Shown one piece after another: positions 8,085-17,099 of a stretch of 64,000 nucleotides of DNA (the first letter of the stretch is position 1; each line of letters begins with the position of its first letter). The position numbers were made by a program, and so were the translations under genes. The notes below the pieces were generated by a model, which saw nothing but the letters and a program-made list of their open reading frames with translations, was not told where the DNA came from and did not search any database. This stretch comes from Methylococcus sp. EFPC2 (GTDB taxonomy: Bacteria; Pseudomonadota; Gammaproteobacteria; Methylococcales; Methylococcaceae): assembly GCF_016925495.1 (NCBI RefSeq), contig NZ_CP070491.1:3472001-3536000 (forward strand), in the 5' to 3' direction.

Positions 8085-9734
8085 TTATCCTGCCACCGCG
8101 GATTCCGTCGCCGGTCGCGCCGCCACCGCGGGTATTTTCGCTTCCTGGCGAGCGCGCTTCTTCGCTTTGAAGGTCACTTTCAGGCGTTGCCAGGCCAGCC
8201 AGACCGCCGTCGCGCTCAGCGTCAGTCCCAACGCGATCCAGGTCAGCATCCAGACGTCCCAGACCGGGCGTTTCTGCAGCCAGCCGAAATCCCAGTAGTG
8301 CAGCAGGTTGAAGGCCCAGCGATAGACGCGTCGGCTTTGATCCTGCTTGATCAGGACACGGCCCTCGATCGGATCGATATAGAGCCGGCTGCCGGAGGCG
8401 TCGGCGAAGTCGACCCGCGATACGGGCAACTGCCGTTCCCAGGTGCCGCGGCCGCGGCGCGGGTAGTAATAGCTGTCGTATTCCCCCTGCGCCACGTAGC
8501 TTGCTTCGGCTTCCTTGCCGACCAGACGACGGGCGGCGTCCAGCACGGCCGCGTCGCTGAAGCGGGTCGCCGCGCCCTCGATGGCCTGAGGCTGGCGGCG
8601 GCCGTCCGGCGTGTAGGCCAGCAGCACGGCCTCGCCGGCCAGGCGTCGCCAGCCGAGTTCGACGATGCCGTCGGCGTCCTCTCCGGTCAGCGGGGCCGGT
8701 TTCCAGTCCTTCATCACGGCCGGGAGCTCCGATCCCACGAAGCCAGCCAGCTCCGCCCGGGTAGGATTGCCGTTGGAGAAGATCAGCCACGGATTGGTGG
8801 ACAGGTAACCGCTGAGTCCCCAGCCCAAGGCGAACACCCCACCGATCAAGCCGCCCCAGAAGTGCCATTTCCACCAGAAGTCGCGGTAAGGCTGGGTACG
8901 CCCCTGAGAGTAGGTCGGTTTGCCGAACCAGCCCGGCCGCCAGCGCAGCCAGCCGATGATGATGCCGGTCAGACAGGCCGCCGTGGCGCCGAAGCCGACC
9001 CACGATTGCACGTTGTGACGGGTTTCGCCCGGGCTCAATACATCCAGGAACTTCAACAGATGGATCCAGTTCCCGGTGTAATACAGGCCGCGCTCGAAAG
9101 ACGTGGAAGCCCGATAAACCTCGCCGGTGCGGGCCGATATCAGCAGCTCCGTGCCATTGCCATCGTCGACCGCGATGCGGTGAAACGGCTTCAAGGCCTC
9201 CTGGTTGCCCAGGGTGCTATCGGTATCGATGGTGTCGACGTAGGCGACCGGCGTGCGGCCGAAATCTTCCCCGTTCACCCACTGGGACGCGATGCGCAAT
9301 GCATCTTCCACGCTCACCCTATGCAGCTTGCCGTCCACCGCGGAAATGGCAAAACGCCTGCCGGGGCCGTTCTCCACCAGCCAATAGGGCTGGCCGGCGG
9401 AACGCACGAGACGGGCGTCGACGATCACGTCCGGTGCCACGGCGGATCTGCCGCCCGCACGCGCCTCACCGGCGCCGCGCTGGGCTTCTCCGCGGCCGGC
9501 CAATATCTCGGCGACCGCCGTCTTGCGTTCCTCGGCACTACGTTCCCAGGCCTCGCCCAGACTCAGCCATCCGCTGGCGGGCAGCAGCTTTTCAGCATGC
9601 GCCAACTGCTGGGGCCGGTTCTGGTTCAGGTTCTCCGAGTACATGATGACCACGCCGGAGGCGAACCAGGTCAGCATGAACAGGGCGAGCACCACGCCCG
9701 TCCAACGATGTATCCAGTAAAGCGAACGTTTCAT
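8085..9734 (-). CDS. PepSY-associated transmembrane protein
   Basis: The 549-residue product begins MKRSLYWIHRWTGVVLALFM, the hallmark first helix of PepSY_TM proteins (His in the IHRWTG motif). Further helices lie near residues 245-265, 290-310 and 490-515, separated by two large periplasmic PepSY-like segments (ALRIASQWV...ISARTGEVYR, and RLYIDPIEGRVLIK near 440). The YIHxxTG and NLLHYWDF-type histidines could bind haem. Relatives accompany siderophore receptors or act as membrane reductases; no TonB receptor is nearby, so the role here is open. It lies 25 nt upstream of the dienelactone hydrolase-like gene on the same strand and may share its transcript. Confidence 0.8.
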   Translation of the reverse strand: MKRSLYWIHRWTGVVLALFMLTWFASGVVIMYSENLNQNRPQQLAHAEKLLPASGWLSLGEAWERSAEERKTAVAEILAGRGEAQRGAGEARAGGRSAVAPDVIVDARLVRSAGQPYWLVENGPGRRFAISAVDGKLHRVSVEDALRIASQWVNGEDFGRTPVAYVDTIDTDSTLGNQEALKPFHRIAVDDGNGTELLISARTGEVYRASTSFERGLYYTGNWIHLLKFLDVLSPGETRHNVQSWVGFGATAACLTGIIIGWLRWRPGWFGKPTYSQGRTQPYRDFWWKWHFWGGLIGGVFALGWGLSGYLSTNPWLIFSNGNPTRAELAGFVGSELPAVMKDWKPAPLTGEDADGIVELGWRRLAGEAVLLAYTPDGRRQPQAIEGAATRFSDAAVLDAARRLVGKEAEASYVAQGEYDSYYYPRRGRGTWERQLPVSRVDFADASGSRLYIDPIEGRVLIKQDQSRRVYRWAFNLLHYWDFGWLQKRPVWDVWMLTWIALGLTLSATAVWLAWQRLKVTFKAKKRARQEAKIPAVAARPATESAVAG

Positions 9735-9759
9735 CGGGCTCCCCCTCTAGTTAGCTAGA

Positions 9760-10653
9760 TTACGCGCGAAGGTTTTTGTTGAAGAACGCTACGGTCCGTT
9801 GCCAGGCCTGCTTGGCGGCGTTGTCGTCGTAGCGCGGCGTCGTGTCGTTGTTGAAGCCGTGCTGCACGCCGGGGTAAATGAATGCCTCGTAACGGGTCTT
9901 GGCTTCCTTGAGCGCGCCTTCGTAGGCGGCCCAGCCGGCATTGATGCGATCGTCGTTACCTGCGTAATGGATCAGCAGCGGGGCCTTGATCTTGGCGACG
10001 TCTTTCGTCGGCGGCTGGTTGCCGTAGAAAGGCACGCCCGCGGCCAGATCGGGAACCCGCGTGGCCAGATGGTTGACCACGCCGCCGCCGTAGCAGAAGC
10101 CGACCGCGCCCACCTTGCCGTTGCTGCCCGGCAGGAATTTGAGTAAGCCGGCCGCCGAGACGAAATCGGCGCGTGTCTTGTTCTGGTCCAGCTTCTGGAA
10201 CAGATCGCGCGCCTTGTCCTCGTCGCCGGGGTAGCCGCCCAGCGGATAAAGGGCGTCGGGCGCGAAGGCGATGAAATTGTCCACCGCCAGCCGGCGGGCG
10301 ATGTCCTCGATGTGCGGGTTGAGACCGCGGTTCTCGTGGATCACCAGGACCACCGGCAGCTTGCCTTCGGCCTTGGCGGGCCTGGCCAGCAGGCCGCGTA
10401 TCTTGCCGTAGCCTTCGATCGTCGTCGCGTATTCCTCGTAGCTGGTCTTGATGCGGGGGTCGTCGTTCTGCACCTGCGCCGCTTCGGCAAACTTGGGGCT
10501 CAAGGCCTCCAGCAGCCCGGCCGCGGTGATGCCTCCGACGGCGAACTTGGCCGCCCCCTCCAGAAATCCGCGGCGACTGGTCAAACCGTGAACATACTTG
10601 TCAAAAAGCTTCAGCACTTCCGGATGAAAGTCGTCTGCAGTTTTACGCGACAT
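9760..10653 (-). CDS. Tat-exported dienelactone hydrolase family protein
   Basis: The 297-residue product has a delayed twin-arginine signal (TSRRGFLEGAAKFAVGG, residues 26-42), so it should be periplasmic. The alpha/beta-hydrolase core shows the family's Cys nucleophile in GFCYGGG (about 184), Asp in GNDDRIN (about 234) and His in VQHGFNND (about 264), plus the VIHENRGLNPHI oxyanion segment. Cytoplasmic members hydrolyse dienelactone in chloroaromatic breakdown; the exported YghX-like branch has no settled substrate. It is probably transcribed with the PepSY gene that follows. Confidence 0.85.
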   Translation of the reverse strand: MSRKTADDFHPEVLKLFDKYVHGLTSRRGFLEGAAKFAVGGITAAGLLEALSPKFAEAAQVQNDDPRIKTSYEEYATTIEGYGKIRGLLARPAKAEGKLPVVLVIHENRGLNPHIEDIARRLAVDNFIAFAPDALYPLGGYPGDEDKARDLFQKLDQNKTRADFVSAAGLLKFLPGSNGKVGAVGFCYGGGVVNHLATRVPDLAAGVPFYGNQPPTKDVAKIKAPLLIHYAGNDDRINAGWAAYEGALKEAKTRYEAFIYPGVQHGFNNDTTPRYDDNAAKQAWQRTVAFFNKNLRA

Positions 10654-11524
10654 GAAAAAACCTCCGAGTTCGATGTAGGAAATAACGATGGGTGTTTGCT
10701 CGACCGGTCCGGGTAGCCCCGGACCGGCGCAGCGATCTGGCAGGTCGCTCGTCGTCCGATGACTGGGAGCGCTTTGCCCGCTCCCCGAGTAGAGCGTACG
10801 GGGGCGGTTAAGCGACGGGATGTTGCCCGCGCCCCATCCTGCCTGAAAACAGCACAGATGGAGCAGTCTTCATGCCAGTTCTATGGCGCCGACAAATCGG
10901 CTTGCGCCTGGCCGAGCGGGCCGCGATTTAAGGTGTGGACGCGAAAACCGGCCTCCCGCGTGCGCCCATCACGGGCAGGATGCTGCTGCAGAATCAGCAA
11001 TGAAGATGGTCGCGTGCTGATTGGTGAACAGTGGCCATCGCATCGGCCGGCGTGCACGCCCGGCGGAGAGCGGCGAAGACGCGCCGGCCAGTCGAAGCCC
11101 GCCAAGCCGCGCATCATCTCGGCGGCAAGCGCGAATTAAGGGTGTTCGATGCCCCGATATGGGGCGGCCCAAACAAAGTGGCACCGCTATTGCTTGACCC
11201 ACGAGTCCCCTTTGGGTTCGGGAACGCGGGAGGCAAGTGTTTCCTGTGGCCGAACCTCCGCGGTTTTACGCCGCTTACGCCGAGAACAGCGCGCGTCGCT
11301 CGCGGGTATCGGCGGGTTGACGGACTCGCGTCGCAGCCGAGGCCGAGCTTTTTGATAGTCCGCAGTGAGCTTAGGAAGAACGCATTCATCCAGGAATGGA
11401 CAGTCGATTGGGCGGTACGCGGTCGACCGCGCCCGGCAGCCGAGCTTGTCGCTCATGACGCTATACCGCAATAACCTGCGATTCGTCATGCAGCATTCCA
11501 AAAACACGAGAAGATGCGCAAATC
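10654..11524. other. Long intergenic region with hairpin and possible sigma54 site
   Basis: The 870-nt spacer separates the divergent dienelactone hydrolase and sigma54 activator genes. It holds a perfect 10-bp stem (CCGGTCCGGG-TAGC-CCCGGACCGG, 10704-10727) and a -24/-12-like site at 11179. Open frames here (for example 11031-11474 plus) have an Arg/Pro/Gly-rich composition typical of random GC-rich frames and no recognisable domain. Confidence 0.5.
11179..11193 (+). promoter_or_regulatory. Putative sigma54 (-24/-12) promoter upstream of the sigma54 activator
   Basis: TGGCACCGCTATTGC matches the RpoN consensus TGGCACGNNNNTTGC at all fixed positions except one (C for G after TGGCAC), with exact 15-nt spacing, followed by T. 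It faces the activator gene about 330 nt downstream. No ORF in between is convincing, so it may drive the activator itself (autoregulation) or an untranslated RNA. Confidence 0.45.
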
Positions 11525-12682
11525 ATGGAAATAAATTCAGCCGATATAGAGGCCAAATCATCCGCCGGGGCCGACCAGTCGACGGTCCTCACGTTCTCGC
11601 AGCCGCGGTCGATGACGCTCTCGGTGCGCGCCAGCGCCTTGGTTTTCGAGGACAACGTGTCGCGCCGCTTGCTGGACCAGATCCAGCGCATCGCCCCGAG
11701 CGATGCCACGGTGCTGATTACCGGCGAGACCGGCACCGGCAAGGAATTGGTCGCCCGGCAGATCCATGCGATGAGCAGGCGCTCCGGCGAGCGCTTCGGC
11801 GCCGTCAATTGCACGGCCTTGAGCGAGACGCTGATCGAAAGCGAGCTGTTCGGACATGAAAAGGGAGCTTTCACCGGGGCAGTCGAAAGCAAGGTCGGCT
11901 GGTTTGAAACCGCCAATCACGGAACCCTGTTTCTCGACGAAGTGGGTGACATGCCTTTGGGACTGCAAGCCAAACTGTTGCGCGTCTTGCAGGAGCGGGA
12001 AGTCGTCCGGGTCGGCGCCCGCAAAGCCACGCCGGTCGACGTCCGGGTGGTCGCGGCCACCAACGTCAACCTGGAGGATGCGGTCGAAGCGGGGCACTTC
12101 CGTCCCGATCTGTATTACCGCTTCAACGTCGCCGCCATCCATTTGACGCCTCTACGGGAAAGGCCGGGCGACATCCTGCCGCTGGCCAACCATTTCCTCG
12201 AAGTCTACGGCAGCCGCCTGGGTTACTCGGCGACCCTGAGTCCGGACACGGTACGCCTGCTGCTCAGCTACGACTGGCCGGGCAATATCCGAGAACTGGA
12301 AAACGCCATCCATCGCGCCCTGCTGATATGCCCCAGCAGCCAGTTGCGGCCCCAGGATTTCAAACTTTCCGGCCTGAGGCCGCAGGTGGCCGCCGCGCCG
12401 CCGAGCACCCCGACACTCGAAACCGCTCTGCGTGTCCTGTTCGATGCCGCGCCGCCCAAGCTGTTCGAAATCATCGAGGAGACCGTCATACGTTCGGCTT
12501 ACGAATATTGTGACCGCAACCAGGTGCAGACGGCGCGCCTGCTCGATATCAGCCGTAACATCCTGCGCCACCGCATGGCGACCTACGAAATCACACGCAG
12601 CCCCAAGAACCACCCCAGGTATCAGGAACCGGGCGTCCGCTATTACTGGCCCAACGGCGAAGCTCCTGCGCTGCAGGAATAG
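11525..12682 (+). CDS. Sigma54-dependent transcriptional activator lacking a sensor domain (AAA+ and Fis-type HTH)
   Basis: The 385-residue product has a Walker A GETGTGKE (66-73), the sigma54-contacting loop in [10 protein letters not shown] (about 110-120), Walker [10 protein letters not shown] and an arginine-finger segment [12 protein letters not shown]-terminal Fis-type HTH spans about 345-370 ([17 protein letters not shown]). Only ~45 residues precede the AAA+ domain, so there is no receiver, PAS or GAF domain, as in PspF-like activators, which are usually controlled by a partner protein. -24/-12-like sites lie upstream of this gene and of the haloperoxidase homologue 1 kb downstream, a plausible regulon inferred from position only. 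Confidence 0.92.
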   Translation: MEINSADIEAKSSAGADQSTVLTFSQPRSMTLSVRASALVFEDNVSRRLLDQIQRIAPSDATVLITGETGTGKELVARQIHAMSRRSGERFGAVNCTALSETLIESELFGHEKGAFTGAVESKVGWFETANHGTLFLDEVGDMPLGLQAKLLRVLQEREVVRVGARKATPVDVRVVAATNVNLEDAVEAGHFRPDLYYRFNVAAIHLTPLRERPGDILPLANHFLEVYGSRLGYSATLSPDTVRLLLSYDWPGNIRELENAIHRALLICPSSQLRPQDFKLSGLRPQVAAAPPSTPTLETALRVLFDAAPPKLFEIIEETVIRSAYEYCDRNQVQTARLLDISRNILRHRMATYEITRSPKNHPRYQEPGVRYYWPNGEAPALQE

Positions 12683-12700
12683 CCTCCGCGTAACTATCCA

Positions 12701-13417
12701 TTACAAACTCGCTTCCGGCGGGTCGCCACAAGGACGTCGGCAAAACCCATAGAAAAAGCGCGCACGCTGGTCCGGCCGGCGGCTGCTCGCTTCGAGCGTT
12801 TCGGCGATTTCGACGGCGACGAATCCGGCCGCGCGGAGCAGTGCGGTCAATTCGTCGCGGGTAAAGTGATGGGTGCGGTACAGCGCGTTTCCTCCGGTGT
12901 CCCGGGAGAGATAGGTATGGCGCTCCCCGGTCAGCGGAAAGTCGTGCTCGTAAAGCCGGGCGTAGTCGGGGTTCAAATCGTCGGAGACGCCGGATGCGGA
13001 AAGGTATAGCCATCCTCCCGGGGCGAGCGCGTCATGGGCATTGGCGAGCAGCCGCGCGCGGTCGCCGGCATCGCCGATGATGGAAATCACCAACTGACAG
13101 ACGACGCCGTCGAACGCGGGTTCGATCAGGCCGAGCCCCAAGGGTGATGCGATGTCCGTCGTCTCGAAGCGTGCGGCGGGCACGGCTGCGCTCGCTTCTG
13201 CGATGGCCTTGGCGTTGATGTCCATCCCCGTGACGGAATATCCGCGCTGCACGAGCCGGCGGCTCAGCGCGCCGGCACCACAGCCCAAGTCCAGTATCCG
13301 TGCCGGGCCGGCCACGCCGCGGGTGTCCAGCCAGGCTTCCAAACGGGACAGGTCGGTTTTCGTGGGAATTGCTTCCGGGGAAAAGTCCATCCAGTCCAAC
13401 CGGCTCCGTTCATCCAT
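12701..13417 (-). CDS. Class I SAM-dependent methyltransferase
   Basis: The 238-residue product starts at ATG 13417, chosen because AGAGG sits 6 nt upstream; a TTG 18 nt further out is possible. Motif I ILDLGCGAGALSRRL binds SAM; the acidic strand-2 end is TGMDINAKAI; motif II/post-II is FDGVVCQLVI and motif III LAPGGWLYLS. The C-terminal part (HHFTRDELTALLRAAGF) resembles UbiG/Methyltransf_11 proteins. The substrate is unknown. It converges on the sigma54 activator with an 18-nt gap. Confidence 0.85.
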   Translation of the reverse strand: MDERSRLDWMDFSPEAIPTKTDLSRLEAWLDTRGVAGPARILDLGCGAGALSRRLVQRGYSVTGMDINAKAIAEASAAVPAARFETTDIASPLGLGLIEPAFDGVVCQLVISIIGDAGDRARLLANAHDALAPGGWLYLSASGVSDDLNPDYARLYEHDFPLTGERHTYLSRDTGGNALYRTHHFTRDELTALLRAAGFVAVEIAETLEASSRRPDQRARFFYGFCRRPCGDPPEASL

Positions 13418-13631
13418 CTTCATCCTCTGCGGCAATTAGCGGCTCGATTTACTCGTCATGAGCGACTCATAAGCCGTAAGTTATTTCCGGGCATCATGAC
13501 CGGATACCATTTGTATTTCGACATTCGATAACCCTGAGCCGGTGTGCTGAATAACTAGCAGCCTCATAACACACGCTGTTTGAAGCGCAGCAATTATTAT
13601 TTATTTAAGCCTTAAAAACCGGGTTTTTCGC

Positions 13632-13646
13632 TGGCATAGATATTGA
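13632..13646 (+). promoter_or_regulatory. Putative sigma54-like promoter of the haloperoxidase homologue
   Basis: TGGCATAGATATTGA has the TGGCAY -24 block and a TTGA in the -12 block (consensus TTGC) at the correct spacing, 80 nt before the ATG. The surrounding 290-nt intergenic region is AT-rich compared with its flanks. Confidence 0.35.
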
Positions 13647-13726
13647 GTAACAAGGCGCGGGGATAGTTATTTTTCTATTCTCGATGACTTTATTCGATAT
13701 CGGTAGATTTTACGGAGAAAAATCTT

Positions 13727-15598
13727 ATGACCAGTAATTCGATTACGCAGCAGTCCACCGAAATAGACGCGCATGCTCACGGCGACACGGACAACCCCGC
13801 CCAGGCATCCGCCACGGGGGCTGTCAGCAGGCGCTCGTTCATCGGCAAAGCGGGCCTGCTGACCGCGGCTGGCGTTCTGGCCCCCGCTTTACCCGGCACC
13901 GCTCTGGCCGGCAAAGACGAAGGTGGCGACGATCACGGCAAGGCATCGGCCGGGCACGATTTGGCCGAAAAATATCGCAACGATACTCACGGTACCCTGC
14001 ACACCAGGGAGTTGCGCAAGAAGTCCTTCAAGGCGCGCATCAAGGCGGCCCAGGAGGAGTACGGCTTCGAGATTCCACCGCAACCCAACAACGGCGACGA
14101 GGCACGCTACCCGAACGGGATCAGCGTTGGCACCAAGGGTCTGAAGCACGACGCCGAGGGCCACGTCGATCCGGCTTCCTACGCATCCCTGCTGAAAGCG
14201 CTGAAATCGGGCAAGCACGAAGACTTCGAGAATATCGTCCTGGGCGGCACGGCCAAGCTGGCCGATCCGGAAGGCCCTCTGACCACCGCCCTGGAAGGCA
14301 TCAGCAATGCCCAACTGGCGATACCCCTGGCCGCGCGCCTGGACAGCGCGGAACTGGCCGCCGACCACATCGAGGTCTACTGGCAGGCCTTGCTGAGGGA
14401 TGTGCCGTTCAGCGAGTACCGCAACGACACCTCCAACCCGCTGGTGCTCGCCGCCGTGGATGAGCTGAACAAGCTGCCGGCGTTCAACGGCCCCCGATCC
14501 GGCGGCCAGGTCACGCCGGAAACCCTGTTCCGCAGCACCGCCGCCTATGTCGACTACGCCGCCGATGCCAGCGGGAAAACGGGCAAATACGTCGTTCCGC
14601 CGGGCACGCTGGAAGGGCCTTATATCTCGCAGTTCCTATTGCGGCCCGTTCCGGCCTGGGGCACCTCTCCCGCCCAGCCGCAGACCCGTCCCATACAGAA
14701 AGCGGGGGAAACTTTCGGAACCGACTTCGACGAGTGGCTGAAGCTGCGCAACGGCATCAGCACCGGCAAGACCATCACCACGGAGTCCGGACGCCGGCAT
14801 ATCATCAACGGGCGCGATCTGGCGTGGCTGGCCCGCAATTCCGGGCCTACCTATCTGCATGTGCTGCAAATCCTGCTCACCGCGCCGGTCGCGGGCAATC
14901 CCTTGGCCGGCGGCGTGGGCGCGCCCCTCAATCCGGCTAACCCCTACGTCAAGTCCAAGACTTTGAACGCGGGCTCCTCGTTTTCCGGTAGCTTCATTCA
15001 GGCATTGGTCGCCCTGGCCGGCCCGTTGGCCATCAAGACCTCCTATTACCAGAACTGGTACGTCAACCGGCGCCTGCGTCCGGAAGACTACGGCGGGCTG
15101 GTGCACAAGATCCTGGCCAAGGGCGCGCACTATCCGATCCATGAGGACATCCTCGGCTCCGATGCGCTGGCCCGCACGTTCGCCGCCTTCGGCAGCTATC
15201 TCCTACCGCTGGCGAATAACAGCGGCGCGCCGACCCATCCGGGCTATCCGAGCGGGGCGACCATATCTGCCGCCACGCCCGTCACGCTGCTGAAGGCCTA
15301 CTTCGACGAGAACCATGTGATACCGAATCCGGTGCAGGTGGATCCCATCGATCCGACCAAGCTGATTCCGTATGTCGGCGCGCCCCTCACCGTCGGCGGC
15401 GAGTTGAACAAGCTGGTCAACAACATCGGTTATGGCCGCAATTTCAACGGCTTCCATATCCGCTCGGACATCTCGGCTTCCCACACCCTGGGCGAGGCGC
15501 TGGCCATCAGCATACTCAGAGACCAGCGCTTTACCTATAACGAAACCTTCGCCGGATATACCTTCACCAAGTTCGACGGCAGCCAGATCAGCGTTTAA
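13727..15598 (+). CDS. Tat-exported vanadium-haloperoxidase homologue with altered active site
   Basis: The 623-residue product has an AT-rich leader, RBS GGAGAAAAATCTT and a Tat signal (SRRSFIGKAGLLTAAG, ~35-50). The C-terminal 250 residues follow the red-algal bromoperoxidase/PAP2 pattern, with vanadate-pocket positions at the right spacing: Arg451 (LRPEDYGG), Ser509-Gly510 (HPGYPSG), Arg571 (GYGRNF) and His577 (GFHIRSD). Two key residues differ: the Lys eight residues before the first Arg is Asn443, and the acid-base His after Ser-Gly is Ala511. The fold is well supported; haloperoxidase or phosphatase chemistry is doubtful. Two hairpins follow the stop. Confidence 0.8.
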   Translation: MTSNSITQQSTEIDAHAHGDTDNPAQASATGAVSRRSFIGKAGLLTAAGVLAPALPGTALAGKDEGGDDHGKASAGHDLAEKYRNDTHGTLHTRELRKKSFKARIKAAQEEYGFEIPPQPNNGDEARYPNGISVGTKGLKHDAEGHVDPASYASLLKALKSGKHEDFENIVLGGTAKLADPEGPLTTALEGISNAQLAIPLAARLDSAELAADHIEVYWQALLRDVPFSEYRNDTSNPLVLAAVDELNKLPAFNGPRSGGQVTPETLFRSTAAYVDYAADASGKTGKYVVPPGTLEGPYISQFLLRPVPAWGTSPAQPQTRPIQKAGETFGTDFDEWLKLRNGISTGKTITTESGRRHIINGRDLAWLARNSGPTYLHVLQILLTAPVAGNPLAGGVGAPLNPANPYVKSKTLNAGSSFSGSFIQALVALAGPLAIKTSYYQNWYVNRRLRPEDYGGLVHKILAKGAHYPIHEDILGSDALARTFAAFGSYLLPLANNSGAPTHPGYPSGATISAATPVTLLKAYFDENHVIPNPVQVDPIDPTKLIPYVGAPLTVGGELNKLVNNIGYGRNFNGFHIRSDISASHTLGEALAISILRDQRFTYNETFAGYTFTKFDGSQISV

Positions 15599-15614
15599 CG
15601 CGATACCGGAAAAG

Positions 15615-15674
15615 GCCGATAAATCCCAAGAGATTTATCGGCAATCGCCCACGGGAAACCCGATTTCCCGTGGG
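15615..15674 (+). terminator. Two tandem perfect hairpins after the haloperoxidase gene
   Basis: Hairpin 1: GCCGATAAATC / GATTTATCGGC (15615-15642, 11-bp stem, 6-nt loop). Hairpin 2: CCCACGGGAAA / TTTCCCGTGGG (15648-15674, 11 bp, 5-nt loop). No long T-run follows, but the position between convergent genes suggests termination or mRNA 3'-end protection. Confidence 0.55.
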
Positions 15675-15729
15675 TATCTATGGTTTAAAGAAACCTGCGG
15701 CAGCGTTCATTCATACCCTGCCATATTCC

Positions 15730-15972
15730 CTACCCTCGTATGCTTTTGACCAGTTCCGGCGGCAGTTGCTGCCGGGCGATGATGGTCACACCGCCATCCT
15801 CTTCGTCGTAGACGACAAATGCGAGCCCGCGCTCCAGCTCACGTTCGATCATGGCTACCTTGTCCGCCAGCGTCGTCTCGATTTCGCCGTAGTCGGTGCC
15901 GTCTCGGGTGACGAATTCCTCGATGAGGCCTCGCAAGGCTTCGACACTGAGTTGTCGATGGGGTATGAGCAT
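15730..15972 (-). CDS. yheU: YheU family (UPF0270) small protein
   Basis: The 80-residue product, started at MLIPHRQLS, matches the YheU signature: (M)IIPxxxLSxETLxxLIExFVxRxGTDYG, then a KVAxxxRxLxxGxAxxV segment and the I-x-RxQ ending (here TIIARQQLPPE). YheU is a small cytoplasmic protein of unknown function, common in gammaproteobacteria. The frame extends 21 codons upstream, but those codons do not resemble the family. Confidence 0.85.
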   Translation of the reverse strand: MLIPHRQLSVEALRGLIEEFVTRDGTDYGEIETTLADKVAMIERELERGLAFVVYDEEDGGVTIIARQQLPPELVKSIRG

Positions 15973-16109
15973 GGGCAAGGCTTTGTCTCGTGTTGGTCTT
16001 ATGGACTCGCGATCGTCGGCGCGATGTCGCATCATGTAATTTCAGGCCGGCGTCGGATCAAGCCGGCCAGTCACTCCGGAAGTCCGGCCGTTCCATCTAG
16101 GTATGAGGG

Positions 16110-17099
16110 ATGAACATGACAGACACGACACCCTGGGGCGAGCGCGTCCCGCCCTTCTCTTCCGCATTTTCGCCGATACGCCTGGCGCTGGTCCTGCTGG
16201 CCATCGTCATTTTGTGGTCCTCGTATTTCACCATTCCCGCCGAGTCGGAGGGCGTGGTTCTGCGCTTCGGCGAGTTTATAAAGAAAGTGCCGCCCGGTCT
16301 GCATTTCAAACTGCCGCTCGGCATCGACCATGCCATCGAGGTGCCGACCCAACGCCAGCTCAAGCTGGAGTTCGGTTTCGCTACCGAGGAATACACCAAT
16401 CCCGACCAAGTCGGCCCAGAGCCACAAAAAGAACAGTCCATGGTGACCGGCGACCTGAATGCCGCCCTGGTCGAATGGGTCGTGCAATACCGCATTACCG
16501 AACCCGAGGCCTATCTGTTCGACGTGCGTGCGCCGGGCCAAACGCTGCGCGACCTGTCCGAATCGGTGATGCGGGAGATCATCGGCGACCGCACGGTGGA
16601 CGAAATCATCACCATCGGCCGGCAGGAAATCGAGGACACTGCCCTGAGCCGGCTGCGCGAGCTGTCCCAGCGCTACGGCCTGGGGGTATCGGTCAACCAG
16701 GTGCAATTGAAGAATGTCGATCCGCCCAAGCCGGTGCAACCGTCGTTCAACGAGGTGAACCGCGCGCAACAGGACCGCGAGAACGCCATCAACCTGGCCA
16801 ACGGCGAATACAACAAGGCCGTGCCGCGTGCCCGCGGTGAGGCGGACCAGAAGATACGCGGAGCCGAAGGCTATCGCTTCAAGCGCATCAACGAAGCGGA
16901 AGGCGATGCCTCGGCCTTCACCGCCGTGCTGGAACAATACGTGAAGGCACCGGACGTCACCCGCACGCGCATCTATCTGGAAACGCTCGGCGAGGTGCTG
17001 CCGCAGGCCAAGCAGACCATCGTGGTGGACGAGTCGGTGCAGCAGATCCTGCCCATGCTGCCCCTGCCCGCCAGACTGCCGCCGGAGGAAGCCAAATGA
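16110..17099 (+). CDS. hflK: HflK, SPFH-domain regulator of the FtsH protease
   Basis: The 329-residue product has one N-terminal membrane helix (IRLALVLLAIVILW, ~23-40) followed by a SPFH/band-7 domain (EGVVLRFGEF, LHFKLPLGID), the HflK-type insertion GRQEIEDTALSRLRELSQRYG and a C-terminal coiled coil (ANGEYNKAVPRARGEADQKI). HflK and HflC form the large periplasmic cage around FtsH in E. coli and limit access of membrane substrates. GAGGG lies 6 nt before the second ATG (16116), so translation may begin two codons later. The gene overlaps hflC by ATGA. Confidence 0.95.
   Translation: MNMTDTTPWGERVPPFSSAFSPIRLALVLLAIVILWSSYFTIPAESEGVVLRFGEFIKKVPPGLHFKLPLGIDHAIEVPTQRQLKLEFGFATEEYTNPDQVGPEPQKEQSMVTGDLNAALVEWVVQYRITEPEAYLFDVRAPGQTLRDLSESVMREIIGDRTVDEIITIGRQEIEDTALSRLRELSQRYGLGVSVNQVQLKNVDPPKPVQPSFNEVNRAQQDRENAINLANGEYNKAVPRARGEADQKIRGAEGYRFKRINEAEGDASAFTAVLEQYVKAPDVTRTRIYLETLGEVLPQAKQTIVVDESVQQILPMLPLPARLPPEEAK

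Noticed and set aside
11031-11474. 147-residue plus frame before the sigma54 activator
   Set aside because: No domain, biased Arg/Pro/Gly composition and competing frames on both strands; no RBS that decides.
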